A stretch of DNA of 64,000 nucleotides, taken from NCBI RefSeq assembly GCF_007992435.1, contig NZ_BKAG01000003.1, forward strand, positions 208,242 through 272,241, given 5' to 3'. Position 1 is the stretch's first letter; each line of letters starts with the position of its first letter. A program made the position numbers and the translations under genes. Below are positions 50,432 through 58,791 of this stretch, piece by piece. Below the pieces are notes generated by a model, which did not search any database, was not told where the DNA came from, and saw only the letters and a list, made by a program, of their open reading frames with translations. This DNA is from Prosthecobacter gellanilyticus. Lineage in GTDB: Bacteria > Verrucomicrobiota > Verrucomicrobiia > Verrucomicrobiales > Verrucomicrobiaceae.

Positions 50432-53017
50432 GTGCTACCTTCCATCAACAACCTCAAGCTTCCTGACGTCTGGCAGCACCAGGCGGTGAACCTGCTCCGC
50501 GAGGGGGTGGATGTGGTGGTAAGCGCGCCGACGGGGGCGGGGAAGACGTACATCTTTGAGCTGCTGCATCAGTCGCGCTCGCTGGACGGGCAGGCCGTTT
50601 ATACGGTGCCGACGCGGGCGCTGGCGAATGACAAGTATGCCGAGTGGAAAGAGGCGAAGTGGGATGTGGGCATCGCCACCGGAGATGTGTCCGAGAATGT
50701 GAGCGCGCCGGTGCTGGTGGCGACTCTGGAGACACAGCTGGAAAGGCTGGTGCGCGGTGAAGGACCGGCCATTTTGGTGATCGATGAATATCAGATGATC
50801 GGGGACGGGCAGCGTGGCTCGCACTATGAAGCGGCGATTGCGCTGGCACCGATGGAGACGCGTCTTTTGCTGCTAAGTGGATCCGTAGCGAACCCGGAGG
50901 ATGTGGTGACCTGGATGCGACGTCTCGGACGAGAGGCGGAGGTGGTGATGACGAAGGAACGTCCAGTGCCACTGGATGAGATGCCGTGGGAGTCCCTGCC
51001 GCAGCGCATGGCGCGGCACTTTGAGCAGTTCTGGCCGAAGTTTGCCTCGGCGGTGATGCTAGCGGACCTGGCACCGCTGCTGATCTTTTCACCGAGACGC
51101 AAGGAAGCGGAGAACATCGCGCGCAGGCTGGCGAGTGATCTGCCGCCGGGGGATCCGCTGGATCTGACGCCGGAGCAAAGAGCCGTGTGTGGCAAGGATC
51201 TGGCGAATCTGCTGGAGAAGCGCATCGCCTATCATCACAGCGGGCTTTCGTATGCGGCACGTGCAGGTGTGATTGAGCCGCTGGCAAAGGCGGGACAGCT
51301 GCGCGTGATCGCAGCGACGATGGGGCTGGCGGCGGGGATCAATTTCTCCGTGCGCAGTGTGCATGTGGCGGCGACGACCTTTCATGATGGCAAGAGCGAG
51401 CACAAGCTGGCGCCCGATGAGCTGCTGCAGATGTATGGGCGCGCGGGACGTCGTGGATTGGATGAGCGTGGTTATGTGGTGACGACGCGGCAGAGTCCGT
51501 CGCTGCATGATGCGCGGCCGGCGAGGCTGCATCGCAGCAATCTTCTGGCCTGGCCGATCTTTCTGCGGGTGATGAAGCATGCGGCGGTGACTCAGCAGAA
51601 CCCATTTGAGGAAGCGGAAAAATTTGCGCAACGTTTGTTCGCCAAGGTGCCGCCGCTGCTGGGGCTCGAAGCCGAGATCCCGGAAGGCGCGCTGCAAGGC
51701 GGATTGCAGGAAGCGAAGGCGCTCTTTGGTCTGGAAGCGACGGAGAAGCAGATGCTAAACTCACGCGGTGAGTGGGAGCGCAAGCCGAGCCTTCCGCCGG
51801 AATGGCTGCCGCTGGGACAGGCCTGGGTGGCGAGCGTGGAGAAGATTGCTCCGGCGTTGAGCGTGTCGGGTTTTGTGGCGCATTTTGCGCATGGGATCGG
51901 GCGCGTGGGGAAGGTGGGGCCGGGATCCGGAGGGAACGGGAAGGTTTTTTATGGGGTGGAGATTCCTTTGGGGATGAAGGTGGAGGCTGAAGCAGGCGAG
52001 ACGCCTGCGCCACACTTCACAGGCGGTACGCCTGTGCTACTTTCTGTTAGGCCTACGAAGAGCTTGAGGAAGATGCTGAAGCTGCCGAGGAAGCTGGAGG
52101 TGATGCCGGTGGAGGAGATCGAGGTACTGCATGGGCAGGAGCTCGCAGAGGCTTTGCGCGCATCGTATCAAAGCGGCTTTGATCAGGAGACGCAGGGGCT
52201 GCCGGCGCTGGTGCGTACGGTGGAGAAGGAAGGGCTTGTTTTTGCGGTCTTTGACTTGAGCGAGCTCTCGGTGCCTGTACAACGTGATTCGTTAGGCGTG
52301 CCGCTGTTTCGCGTGCAGGAGAGGACTCAGGTGGTGCGGAATGAAACGGGAGTGCATGATCCGGCGGGAACGAATCTGGAGATTCGTTCTACGGACCGGC
52401 AGCCGCGTGCGGGGTCGCCGATTCATGCGTGGAGATCGTTAGGCCTGATCGATGAGAATGGGGCGCCGACGCGGCGCGGGGAAATTTTTTCCTTCTTCCA
52501 AGGTGGCGAGGGTCTGACGATCGCGGCGGCGCTCGAGGAAGATGGTTATCCCATCGATGATCTGGTGCGGCATCTGGCGAACCTGCGCGGCGGGACGAAG
52601 TTTGACATGCCGATGACCTGTGATTCAGAGCGGCTCGGCGCAGTGAGCCGGAACACGTATGGATTCATCAATCATCAGGGCTATCTGGAGAACGGCCTGC
52701 CGCCGGACTATGGCGATGGCACGGCGGAGCTGCTGGATGCGCTGCTGCATCCTGACCAGAGCGCTCGTGACAAGATGCCGCAGGACGTGGCGGAGGGAGA
52801 TATCTCGCGCGCTTACATCGAGTGGCTGAGCCTGCTGCGGCATATCATTCATGCGCCGACGCATTCGTGGCGGCGCTGGCAGGCGCTGCAGGAGGAGTGC
52901 GGGAAGGTACTGAAGCAGCACGGCAAGGCGCTGCGGCAGCTTTTCTACCTGAACCTGCCGCCGCTGACGAACAAGCAACGACATGGGAAGACGAAGCATT
53001 ATCTGCTGGTGAAGTAG
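50432..53017 (+). CDS. Superfamily 2 DEAD/DExH helicase, Ski2-like
   Basis: From the GTG at 50432 the protein has 861 residues. Helicase motifs are present in order: Q-like region, motif I APTGAGKT, Ia PTRALAN, II DEYQM (DExQ, not DEAD), III SGSVANP, and VI QMYGRAGRRGLDERG. The motif spacing is Ski2-type. The C-terminal 350 residues are not recognised and carry two palindromic repeats in frame (51992-52035 and 52369-52388). The frame is open to 50339, but that part is repeat sequence. An RNA or DNA unwinding function is likely; a partner is unknown. Confidence 0.85.
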   Translation: MLPSINNLKLPDVWQHQAVNLLREGVDVVVSAPTGAGKTYIFELLHQSRSLDGQAVYTVPTRALANDKYAEWKEAKWDVGIATGDVSENVSAPVLVATLETQLERLVRGEGPAILVIDEYQMIGDGQRGSHYEAAIALAPMETRLLLLSGSVANPEDVVTWMRRLGREAEVVMTKERPVPLDEMPWESLPQRMARHFEQFWPKFASAVMLADLAPLLIFSPRRKEAENIARRLASDLPPGDPLDLTPEQRAVCGKDLANLLEKRIAYHHSGLSYAARAGVIEPLAKAGQLRVIAATMGLAAGINFSVRSVHVAATTFHDGKSEHKLAPDELLQMYGRAGRRGLDERGYVVTTRQSPSLHDARPARLHRSNLLAWPIFLRVMKHAAVTQQNPFEEAEKFAQRLFAKVPPLLGLEAEIPEGALQGGLQEAKALFGLEATEKQMLNSRGEWERKPSLPPEWLPLGQAWVASVEKIAPALSVSGFVAHFAHGIGRVGKVGPGSGGNGKVFYGVEIPLGMKVEAEAGETPAPHFTGGTPVLLSVRPTKSLRKMLKLPRKLEVMPVEEIEVLHGQELAEALRASYQSGFDQETQGLPALVRTVEKEGLVFAVFDLSELSVPVQRDSLGVPLFRVQERTQVVRNETGVHDPAGTNLEIRSTDRQPRAGSPIHAWRSLGLIDENGAPTRRGEIFSFFQGGEGLTIAAALEEDGYPIDDLVRHLANLRGGTKFDMPMTCDSERLGAVSRNTYGFINHQGYLENGLPPDYGDGTAELLDALLHPDQSARDKMPQDVAEGDISRAYIEWLSLLRHIIHAPTHSWRRWQALQEECGKVLKQHGKALRQLFYLNLPPLTNKQRHGKTKHYLLVK
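51992..52035 (+). repeat. In-frame double-hairpin repeat inside the helicase gene
   Basis: GCAGGCG-AGA-CGCCTGC (51992-52008) and ACAGGCG-GTA-CGCCTGT (52019-52035) are two seven-base-pair stems with three-base loops. They encode AGETPA and TGGTPV within a low-complexity linker. Similar sequences are frequent between genes in Verrucomicrobia. Confidence 0.6.
52369..52388 (+). repeat. In-frame palindrome inside the helicase gene
   Basis: AACGAATCT-GG-AGATTCGTT is a perfect nine-base inverted repeat with a two-base centre, encoding NLEIR and its flanks. Confidence 0.6.
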
Positions 53018-53343
53018 ATGCGTGATGATCGCGTGAGTGGGCGACCTTTGGTGTGCATGAGACGCGCTTTCAGCGCTTCCCGGTGGTGCGGCTGCGGGGG
53101 CCTGGGGTTGAAATCCCAGGCTTTGATGAGACGCGCCCTTGGCGCTTTGAGAGTGGCTGAGCATCACGATTTGAGGAAAGCTTAGGAGGATCGCTTCCTT
53201 GAGGCTCCAAGCCAAGGTTCACCGCAGGCAGCAAATCTAAGGTGGGGGCAAAGAAGGTGATGTTTTCGCCACAAAGCGCAGCCGAGATTTGACAGGCAGG
53301 CGTTTCTCTAGCTAGACAGGTTTGACCACCCACCCAACCGCGC
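53018..53343. repeat. Gene-free stretch with hairpin repeats between helicase and pgsA
   Basis: GCGC-TTTCA-GCGC (53064-53076), CCTGGG-GTTGAAAT-CCCAGG (53101-53120) and GCGCC-CTT-GGCGC (53133-53145) lie in the first half. The second half (53150-53343) holds nothing recognisable apart from the pgsA upstream region. No gene is seen. Confidence 0.55.
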
Positions 53344-53922
53344 ATGAACCTGCCGAACAAGCTCACCGTCGCCCGCCTTTTTTTGACAGGCGTGTTTGTG
53401 GTGTGTTTTTACATCCCGTGGGCGCATTCGATGACGGCGGCGCTGCTGGTCTTTTCGGTGGCGTCGTTCACGGATTATCTGGATGGCAAGATCGCGCGGG
53501 CACGGAACATCGTGACGAACTTCGGGAAGCTCTTTGATCCGCTGGCGGACAAGGTGCTGATCGCGGCGGCTTTCATCCTGCTGGTGGAGCGCACGGAGAT
53601 GAAGGCGTGGATTGCGATCGCGATTCTGGGACGCGAATTTTTTGTGACGGGCATCCGGCTGATCGCGGTGCAGAAGGGTGTGGTGCTGGCCGCGGAGAGG
53701 CTGGGCAAACACAAGATGCTCTGGCAGATCCTGACGGTGCTATATTTCCTGCTCAGCGCAGCTTCGGCGGAGACGCTGTTTGGCTTCCTGCGGCCGTGGC
53801 TGGAGCCATCTCCCGCGCATTGGTGGGTGGGGGCGACGATCGTGGGCATCACGACGGTGCTGACGGTGGTGTCAGGGTTTAGTTATTTCTGGAAGAACCG
53901 GCATCTGTTTGATGATGCGTGA
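53344..53922 (+). CDS. pgsA: CDP-diacylglycerol-glycerol-3-phosphate 3-phosphatidyltransferase
   Basis: The 192-residue membrane protein has the CDP-alcohol phosphotransferase signature DYLDGKIARARNIVTNFGKLFDPLADK, spanning about residues 44-70, and about five further helices. It makes phosphatidylglycerolphosphate, the first step to PG and cardiolipin. N-terminal MNLPNKLTVARLFLT matches PgsA. ATG at 53344 has no Shine-Dalgarno. Followed by a hairpin repeat block. Confidence 0.93.
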   Translation: MNLPNKLTVARLFLTGVFVVCFYIPWAHSMTAALLVFSVASFTDYLDGKIARARNIVTNFGKLFDPLADKVLIAAAFILLVERTEMKAWIAIAILGREFFVTGIRLIAVQKGVVLAAERLGKHKMLWQILTVLYFLLSAASAETLFGFLRPWLEPSPAHWWVGATIVGITTVLTVVSGFSYFWKNRHLFDDA

Positions 53923-54119
53923 GGCCCGCCAGAAGTGGCGATTTCACCCGTGGCCAGATGCTCGCGGACTGCCAGCATCCCTCCGGGATGCGTGCTTGAA
54001 CTAACGTGTTCGCATCGTCCTCCGGTGGTTCTCGCTCCACCGCTTCGCGGTTGCGCTTCACCACCGGCTACCGGCCATCGAGCCTCCGGCTCGCCAAGCC
54101 GTGGCAACCAAATCTAACC
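53923..54119. repeat. Intergenic hairpin repeat block between pgsA and the HAD gene
   Basis: GCATCCC-TCC-GGGATGC (53975-53991), CCGGTGG (54022-54028) with CCACCGG (54061-54067), and GAGCC-TCC-GGCTC (54080-54092) form a multi-hairpin block with TCC loops. Such blocks are abundant between genes in Planctomycetes and Verrucomicrobia. No gene is seen. Confidence 0.6.
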
Positions 54120-54908
54120 TCAGGCGCGGGCGCCGAAGTAGTGGCCGAGGGCCTCGATCATGCCTTCGCTGGCGGGCTTGGTGGCGACGAAGCCGCCGTG
54201 ACGAAGGACGTGCTCTTTCACGGGAGGCAGGCCGTTTCCAGGCGTGGCGATCATGCGCGCGTGGAGCGGATTGAGCATGGAGAGGTCGTTGTGATTATCA
54301 CCCGCGGCGAAGCAGCGGCTGGCATCCATGCCGAGCATGCGGGCGAGCTCTGAGAGAGCGGTCCCTTTGCTGTAACCGCTGTGGGAGAAGCGCAGGTAGA
54401 CGCCATTGCGGTGGTAGCCGATGTCGGGGAACTGACGCGCGTGGGTATCGATAAACGCGCAGATCATGTCCAGTTCCTCCTCGGTGCTGCCGACGATGCC
54501 GAGCTCGCCATAGTCGCCAGAGAGGAACTCGCCTTTGGTCTGCTTCTCCACCAGTTCGCGGATGGCGGTGAGGGAGGGCTGGTGGTCTTTGACGAAGCGT
54601 TCGTGGGCTTTGCGGGCCTGACGATTCCAGGAACCGAAGTCGCGCCACTGTTTGAAGATGCCGGGGCGGTAGATATCGCACTCCTGGGCGATGATGTAGT
54701 CCGGCTGCATGAAGATGCCATGCTGGGCGAGGCCCTTGATCGTCTGCGGGAGGCTGCGGCCGGTGTTGATGACCCAGGCGGCGCCTTGGGACCGAAGCTG
54801 CTGGATCATCTGCCCGAGGACGGGATGGAACACAGGATCTCCCTCGGGGTTGATCAGGGTGCCGTCGAAATCGAAGCAGAGGATGAAGGTGGGCTTGGGG
54901 GCGGCCAT
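54120..54908 (-). CDS. HAD superfamily phosphatase, Cof/SPP (IIB) type
   Basis: The 262-residue protein has motif I DFDGTLINPEGDP, motif II VINTGRSLP, the cap of IIB type (about 85-190), motif III region KGTALSELARML and motif IV GDNHNDLSML. Sugar or nucleotide phosphates are the usual substrates. It does not match a known specific enzyme. Alone between a repeat block and a membrane protein. Confidence 0.85.
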   Translation of the reverse strand: MAAPKPTFILCFDFDGTLINPEGDPVFHPVLGQMIQQLRSQGAAWVINTGRSLPQTIKGLAQHGIFMQPDYIIAQECDIYRPGIFKQWRDFGSWNRQARKAHERFVKDHQPSLTAIRELVEKQTKGEFLSGDYGELGIVGSTEEELDMICAFIDTHARQFPDIGYHRNGVYLRFSHSGYSKGTALSELARMLGMDASRCFAAGDNHNDLSMLNPLHARMIATPGNGLPPVKEHVLRHGGFVATKPASEGMIEALGHYFGARA

Positions 54909-54988
54909 GTGGCGGTTTGAGCGGGGGGCGAGAACTGCGTTAGGTGTTCATCCGCCGGGGGTTAGAGTCAAGCAGGCTCATGCCATGC

Positions 54989-56380
54989 TCACCACCATGC
55001 GCGGGCCGAGGCGGCGACCCAGAGGCCCATGCCGGTCATGGCGACCCCGTAGGCGATGACGATCCAACGTTTCACCCCACGACGTCTGGCACGGCGCAGC
55101 ACGCTCTCGGCACCCCAGGCGAGGCTGAGAGCGAGCAGCATGACGAGGCCGTGAAGGTGCCTCACGGGAAGCACGGAGGCATCCCAGAGGGCGATGACGC
55201 CGCAGATGGTGATGGAGGCCGTGACGAAGAGCACGGAGGTGGCTGTTTCTGGATGCAGGCGCTCGCCAGCATGGGCGGCTTTCGGGCAGCAGGTCAAGGT
55301 CAGGAGGGTGACGAGGATGAGCAGGCCGAGCATGGCCAGGAGCTGGGGCAGGGCGGAGCCGAGCTGGCGGCTGACGAGTGCTGCCCCGCGGACAAGACGT
55401 GTGGCGAGCTGCTCGCTGGTGATGGTGCCGAGCGCGCTGGCGGGGGTGGGCATTTCCAGCACGGGCACGCGAGCCAACGCGGCGGCATTCGGGTGCTGCT
55501 CGATCCATTTTTGCGCCTCCTCCGGCGTGTCCAGCCAGCGGACGTGATCGACATGGCTGTAAAAAGCCTGGCCGAACAGCTCATGGGACTCGGCCAGACG
55601 CGGACCGGAGACGAAGAAGAACATGGCCGCTAGCAGAGTCAGGCCTAACCAATGGTTGCGCCATCGCCACAGGGAGATGCCGCGCACCTTGCTGAAGTGG
55701 GCGGCCACCCAGCCCCAGATGGCGCGGAGGGAGCTGACGAGGACAAAGACAACCAGCACGGGCAGGACGACACGGTCCTCCACCAGCCAGGCGAGGGCTC
55801 CGGTGATGCCGATGATGCCGTAAACCCAGAGGGAGTTTCTTTGCAGCGAGTAGAGGCAGCCCAGCCAGAAGGCGAGCAGGGCGATGTGAAAGAACACCTC
55901 GCCGGTGAAGAAGGGCAGCACGGGGACAAACCCGTGAAAGGCGGCCATGAGCACGACCCAAAGAGCGGTGGGAAGCGAGAAGGAACGCGCGGCAACGAAG
56001 CCGAGCACGGCCAGGAAGCCGAGGGTGAGGCCGAGGCGGAACATGCCGGTGCCGTGCAGGGTGGCGCCGACGTTTTGCGGGTCATGCATCCAGGCGGCGA
56101 TCCAGGGCCAGAGCGGCTGCACGAGACCGTCCGTGCGGTGCGGGATCATGCGGTTCAGCGGCTCGGAGAAGCTCTGAGTGAAGTCGGGCTGCAGATCGTG
56201 GTAGGTCTGCGTGGTGAGCTCCAGATTGGCGGCCTCCACCATGGTGAGCTTCAGAGGGTCCGAGTCGTCGATGCGCGGGGCGAGGTCTTTGAAGACGAAC
56301 CAGAGGATGGCTCCCAGGGCGATGAGACAGGTCACCCAACGCAACCAGAGAAGAGGCGTGGACGGTCGGACGGGAGGCAT
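54989..56380 (-). CDS. Polytopic membrane protein, possible GT-C glycosyltransferase-like
   Basis: The 463-residue protein has about eleven predicted membrane helices. After helix 1 a periplasmic loop contains DDSDPLKLTMVEAANLE, and a larger extracytoplasmic segment with FDSHVDHV-like and LDTPEEAQKWIEQHPN sequence sits between helices 8 and 9. An acidic pair after the first helix is typical of GT-C enzymes that use lipid-linked sugars, but I cannot identify the catalytic set. The remaining possibilities are a transporter or an anchor protein. It has no operon partner in view. Confidence 0.6.
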   Translation of the reverse strand: MPPVRPSTPLLWLRWVTCLIALGAILWFVFKDLAPRIDDSDPLKLTMVEAANLELTTQTYHDLQPDFTQSFSEPLNRMIPHRTDGLVQPLWPWIAAWMHDPQNVGATLHGTGMFRLGLTLGFLAVLGFVAARSFSLPTALWVVLMAAFHGFVPVLPFFTGEVFFHIALLAFWLGCLYSLQRNSLWVYGIIGITGALAWLVEDRVVLPVLVVFVLVSSLRAIWGWVAAHFSKVRGISLWRWRNHWLGLTLLAAMFFFVSGPRLAESHELFGQAFYSHVDHVRWLDTPEEAQKWIEQHPNAAALARVPVLEMPTPASALGTITSEQLATRLVRGAALVSRQLGSALPQLLAMLGLLILVTLLTLTCCPKAAHAGERLHPETATSVLFVTASITICGVIALWDASVLPVRHLHGLVMLLALSLAWGAESVLRRARRRGVKRWIVIAYGVAMTGMGLWVAASARAWW

Positions 56381-56598
56381 GAGGTCGGGAAAGACGTGAA
56401 GACAGCAAATAACCCGCCATTCGACAAACCTGAAAAGTGGAAAATCGACGTGGCGGGATTTTGGACGGTGTTGTGGTCAGTCGAAGGGCGCGGTTGTGCG
56501 AAGGCATGTTTTGGTCACATGCGAGCTTGGGGTGCGCACGAGAGCGGTGTCGACGATGCACGGTGGCCCGTGCATCTCTGCCACCGCACTCCAGGACG

Positions 56599-57267
56599 CT
56601 ATCGCGACTTCCGGGCGGGCTTTTTCTTCGCGGTGGACTTGGTAGCCTTCGAGGTCTTCGTCGCCTTCACGGCTTTGAAGGGGGTGGCTTCGGCGACTTG
56701 GGCGAGGGGGCAGGTGTAGATCTCGAAGGGGCCGGCGGTGGAGCCATCGAACTCGGCGGCGGCGTAGAGGCCGGCTTTGACGATGTCGGTCACGTCCTGG
56801 TAGTGATCGTAGACGGTCTGCATGGCGCCGAGGGCGAAGTCGCGGCCGGAGCCGGCGGCCCAGAAGCGGTGGAACTGCTGGGCGGTGCGGTAGGAGTAGA
56901 GGGCGAAGATGCCGTGGGGATTGGCGACGAGGCCGTAAAACTGCGTGGTCTCGTATTCCTCGCCTTTGTCCGGCATGGTGGACATGAAGTACTCGGCCTT
57001 CATCCAATGATGCGCATGGCGGAAGGTCTCAAAGATGGCGGAGGTGCTGGAAAAATCGCGCGGGCGCTCGGGATTGGCGAAGTAGCTGTTCATCACCACG
57101 AGGCTGGAGGAGGTGCCGGTGAGGCCGATGTGGGTATCGCCGATCTTGGTGATCTTGGTCTTGTTGACGATGTGGTGGGCTTTCTGGCGGACGGAGCCGA
57201 GGGAGCTCATGGTGTCAGCGCCGATGCAGGCGATGCCGTTTTTCTGGGCGACGACGATGGTGGACAT
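56599..57267 (-). CDS. HslV/proteasome-like Ntn hydrolase with Lys-rich C-terminal tail
   Basis: The 222-residue protein begins MSTIVVAQKNGIACIGADTM, the start of the T1 peptidase fold with conserved GAD, followed by KITKIGDTHIGLTGTSSS as in HslV. HslV has Thr at mature position 1; here processing would leave Ser, as in ClpQ/CodW. The last 25 residues (KATKTSKATKSTAKKKPARK) are strongly basic, resembling histone H1-like tails. Length exceeds HslV (about 175). No hslU is adjacent, so it may work without a partner or with a distant ATPase. Peptidase activity is inferred. Confidence 0.75.
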   Translation of the reverse strand: MSTIVVAQKNGIACIGADTMSSLGSVRQKAHHIVNKTKITKIGDTHIGLTGTSSSLVVMNSYFANPERPRDFSSTSAIFETFRHAHHWMKAEYFMSTMPDKGEEYETTQFYGLVANPHGIFALYSYRTAQQFHRFWAAGSGRDFALGAMQTVYDHYQDVTDIVKAGLYAAAEFDGSTAGPFEIYTCPLAQVAEATPFKAVKATKTSKATKSTAKKKPARKSR

Positions 57268-57389
57268 AAAGTGCGCGAGTGTGGCAGGTGCTCATCTCAG
57301 CGCAAGCTTGGGTCTTCGAGGTGAAGGCGTGGGAGCGTGGGGCTTGGCTTTGGGGGCGATGCGGAGCTCTCTTTTTACTTCTTTTGTTA

Positions 57390-58781
57390 TTACCAGCCGC
57401 CGCCCATGGATTTGATGAGGCGGACGGAGGCGATGAAGCGCTGGGCGTTGATCTGGGCAGTCTGGCGCTGGAGCTGGAGGAGGGTGCGCTCGGCATCGAG
57501 GAGCTCGAGGTAGCTGAGGCTGCCGCTTTCGTAGAGGGAGCGGATCAATCCAGTGGACTGGTTGGCGGCGGCGAGGGCCTCGCTCTGGGCGGCGGCTTGC
57601 TCGCGGCGACTGCGGATCTGGGTAAGGCTGGTCTCGACGTCTTTCACGGCGGCGAGCACGGCCTGACGGTAGTTGGCGATGGCTTCTTCACGTGCGGCCT
57701 TGGCTTGACGGACGCGGGCGCCGATCAAGGCATAACCAGTAATGGGGAGGCTGATCTCGGGGCCGATGGACCAGACCTTGCTGTCGGCTTTGAAGAGGCT
57801 GCTGGTTTCCTTGGTGAGGAAGCCGCCATCGGCGGTGAGTTTAACGGAGGGGAAGTAATAGCTCTTCGCGACTCCGATCTCGGCATTTTTGGAAACGACG
57901 AGGCGCTCGGCGGCGGCGACGTCGGGGCGGCGCTCGAGCACATCGGCAGGGATGCCGGCGGGGACGCGTGGAGGTGAGCCGGAGATGGGGCGCTCGGCGA
58001 TGGTGAAGGTGCTGGCAGGCTCACCGCAGAGGATGGCGAGGTTGTCGGCAGTTTCCTGGCGGTTGCGTCTCACATCCACGAGCTCGGCTTTGCCGGAAGC
58101 GAGCTCGGTGCGGGCGCGGGCGAGGTCGACCTCGGGGATGGTGCCGGCTTTGAAGCGCTGCTCGATGAGGCCGAGAGAGCGGGTGCGCAGGTCGTTGGTC
58201 TCGCGGAGCGCGGCGATCTCTGAATCGTAAGCGCGGAGCAAGAAGTAGCTGGATGCCACATCACTGGTTAGGGTGAGCATGACGCCGTGGTAGTCAGCGA
58301 TGCTGGCCTCGGACTGAGCGCGGGCAGATTCATAGGTGCGGCGGACCTTGCCCCAGAAGTCGATCTCGTAGCTGAGGTCGAGCACATTGCGGAAGGTATT
58401 GATCTGCGAGGAGGGGATGCTGACGGGCACCGGGGTGGGCAGATTGCCGGAGGTGCGTTCGCGGCGTGTCGTGGAGACCGCGCGGACATCCGGGAAGAAA
58501 TCGGCGGCGGTGCCACGGGCGGCGGCGCGGGATTGATCCACCCTTGCAATGGCGGCTTTCAAGCCTTGATTATTGGTTAGGGCGCGCTCTTCCAGACGGG
58601 TGAGCTCGGAGTCCTTGAAGGCCAGCCACCAGTCGCCTTTGGGCAGTTCATCTTTGGGCACGGCGGGCTGCCAGCGCCATGAGGCGGGCGCGACCTGGGT
58701 GAGGTCCGGGCGCTCGTAGTTCGGGCCGGAGAGGCAGGCGCTGAGAGTGAGCGTGAGGGGGATGAGCAGGAAGCGGGACAT
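57390..58781 (-). CDS. RND efflux outer membrane lipoprotein channel (NodT/OprM family)
   Basis: The 463-residue protein has a lipoprotein signal with lipobox LSAC and then LSGPNYERPDL, two OEP domains with long helices (residues about 60-250 and 270-455), and family phrases YEIDFWGKVRRTYESARAQ and LERRPDVAAAERLV. It forms the outer membrane channel for the RND pump whose genes precede it (58792-63040). ATG at 58781 is 11 bases after the RND stop. No Shine-Dalgarno is visible. Confidence 0.93.
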   Translation of the reverse strand: MSRFLLIPLTLTLSACLSGPNYERPDLTQVAPASWRWQPAVPKDELPKGDWWLAFKDSELTRLEERALTNNQGLKAAIARVDQSRAAARGTAADFFPDVRAVSTTRRERTSGNLPTPVPVSIPSSQINTFRNVLDLSYEIDFWGKVRRTYESARAQSEASIADYHGVMLTLTSDVASSYFLLRAYDSEIAALRETNDLRTRSLGLIEQRFKAGTIPEVDLARARTELASGKAELVDVRRNRQETADNLAILCGEPASTFTIAERPISGSPPRVPAGIPADVLERRPDVAAAERLVVSKNAEIGVAKSYYFPSVKLTADGGFLTKETSSLFKADSKVWSIGPEISLPITGYALIGARVRQAKAAREEAIANYRQAVLAAVKDVETSLTQIRSRREQAAAQSEALAAANQSTGLIRSLYESGSLSYLELLDAERTLLQLQRQTAQINAQRFIASVRLIKSMGGGW

Positions 58782-58791
58782 ACGCAGGAGA

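Noticed and set aside
53018..53343. A small gene between helicase and pgsA
   Set aside because: No frame has a start, length and composition that look like a protein; the sequence is explained by hairpin repeats.
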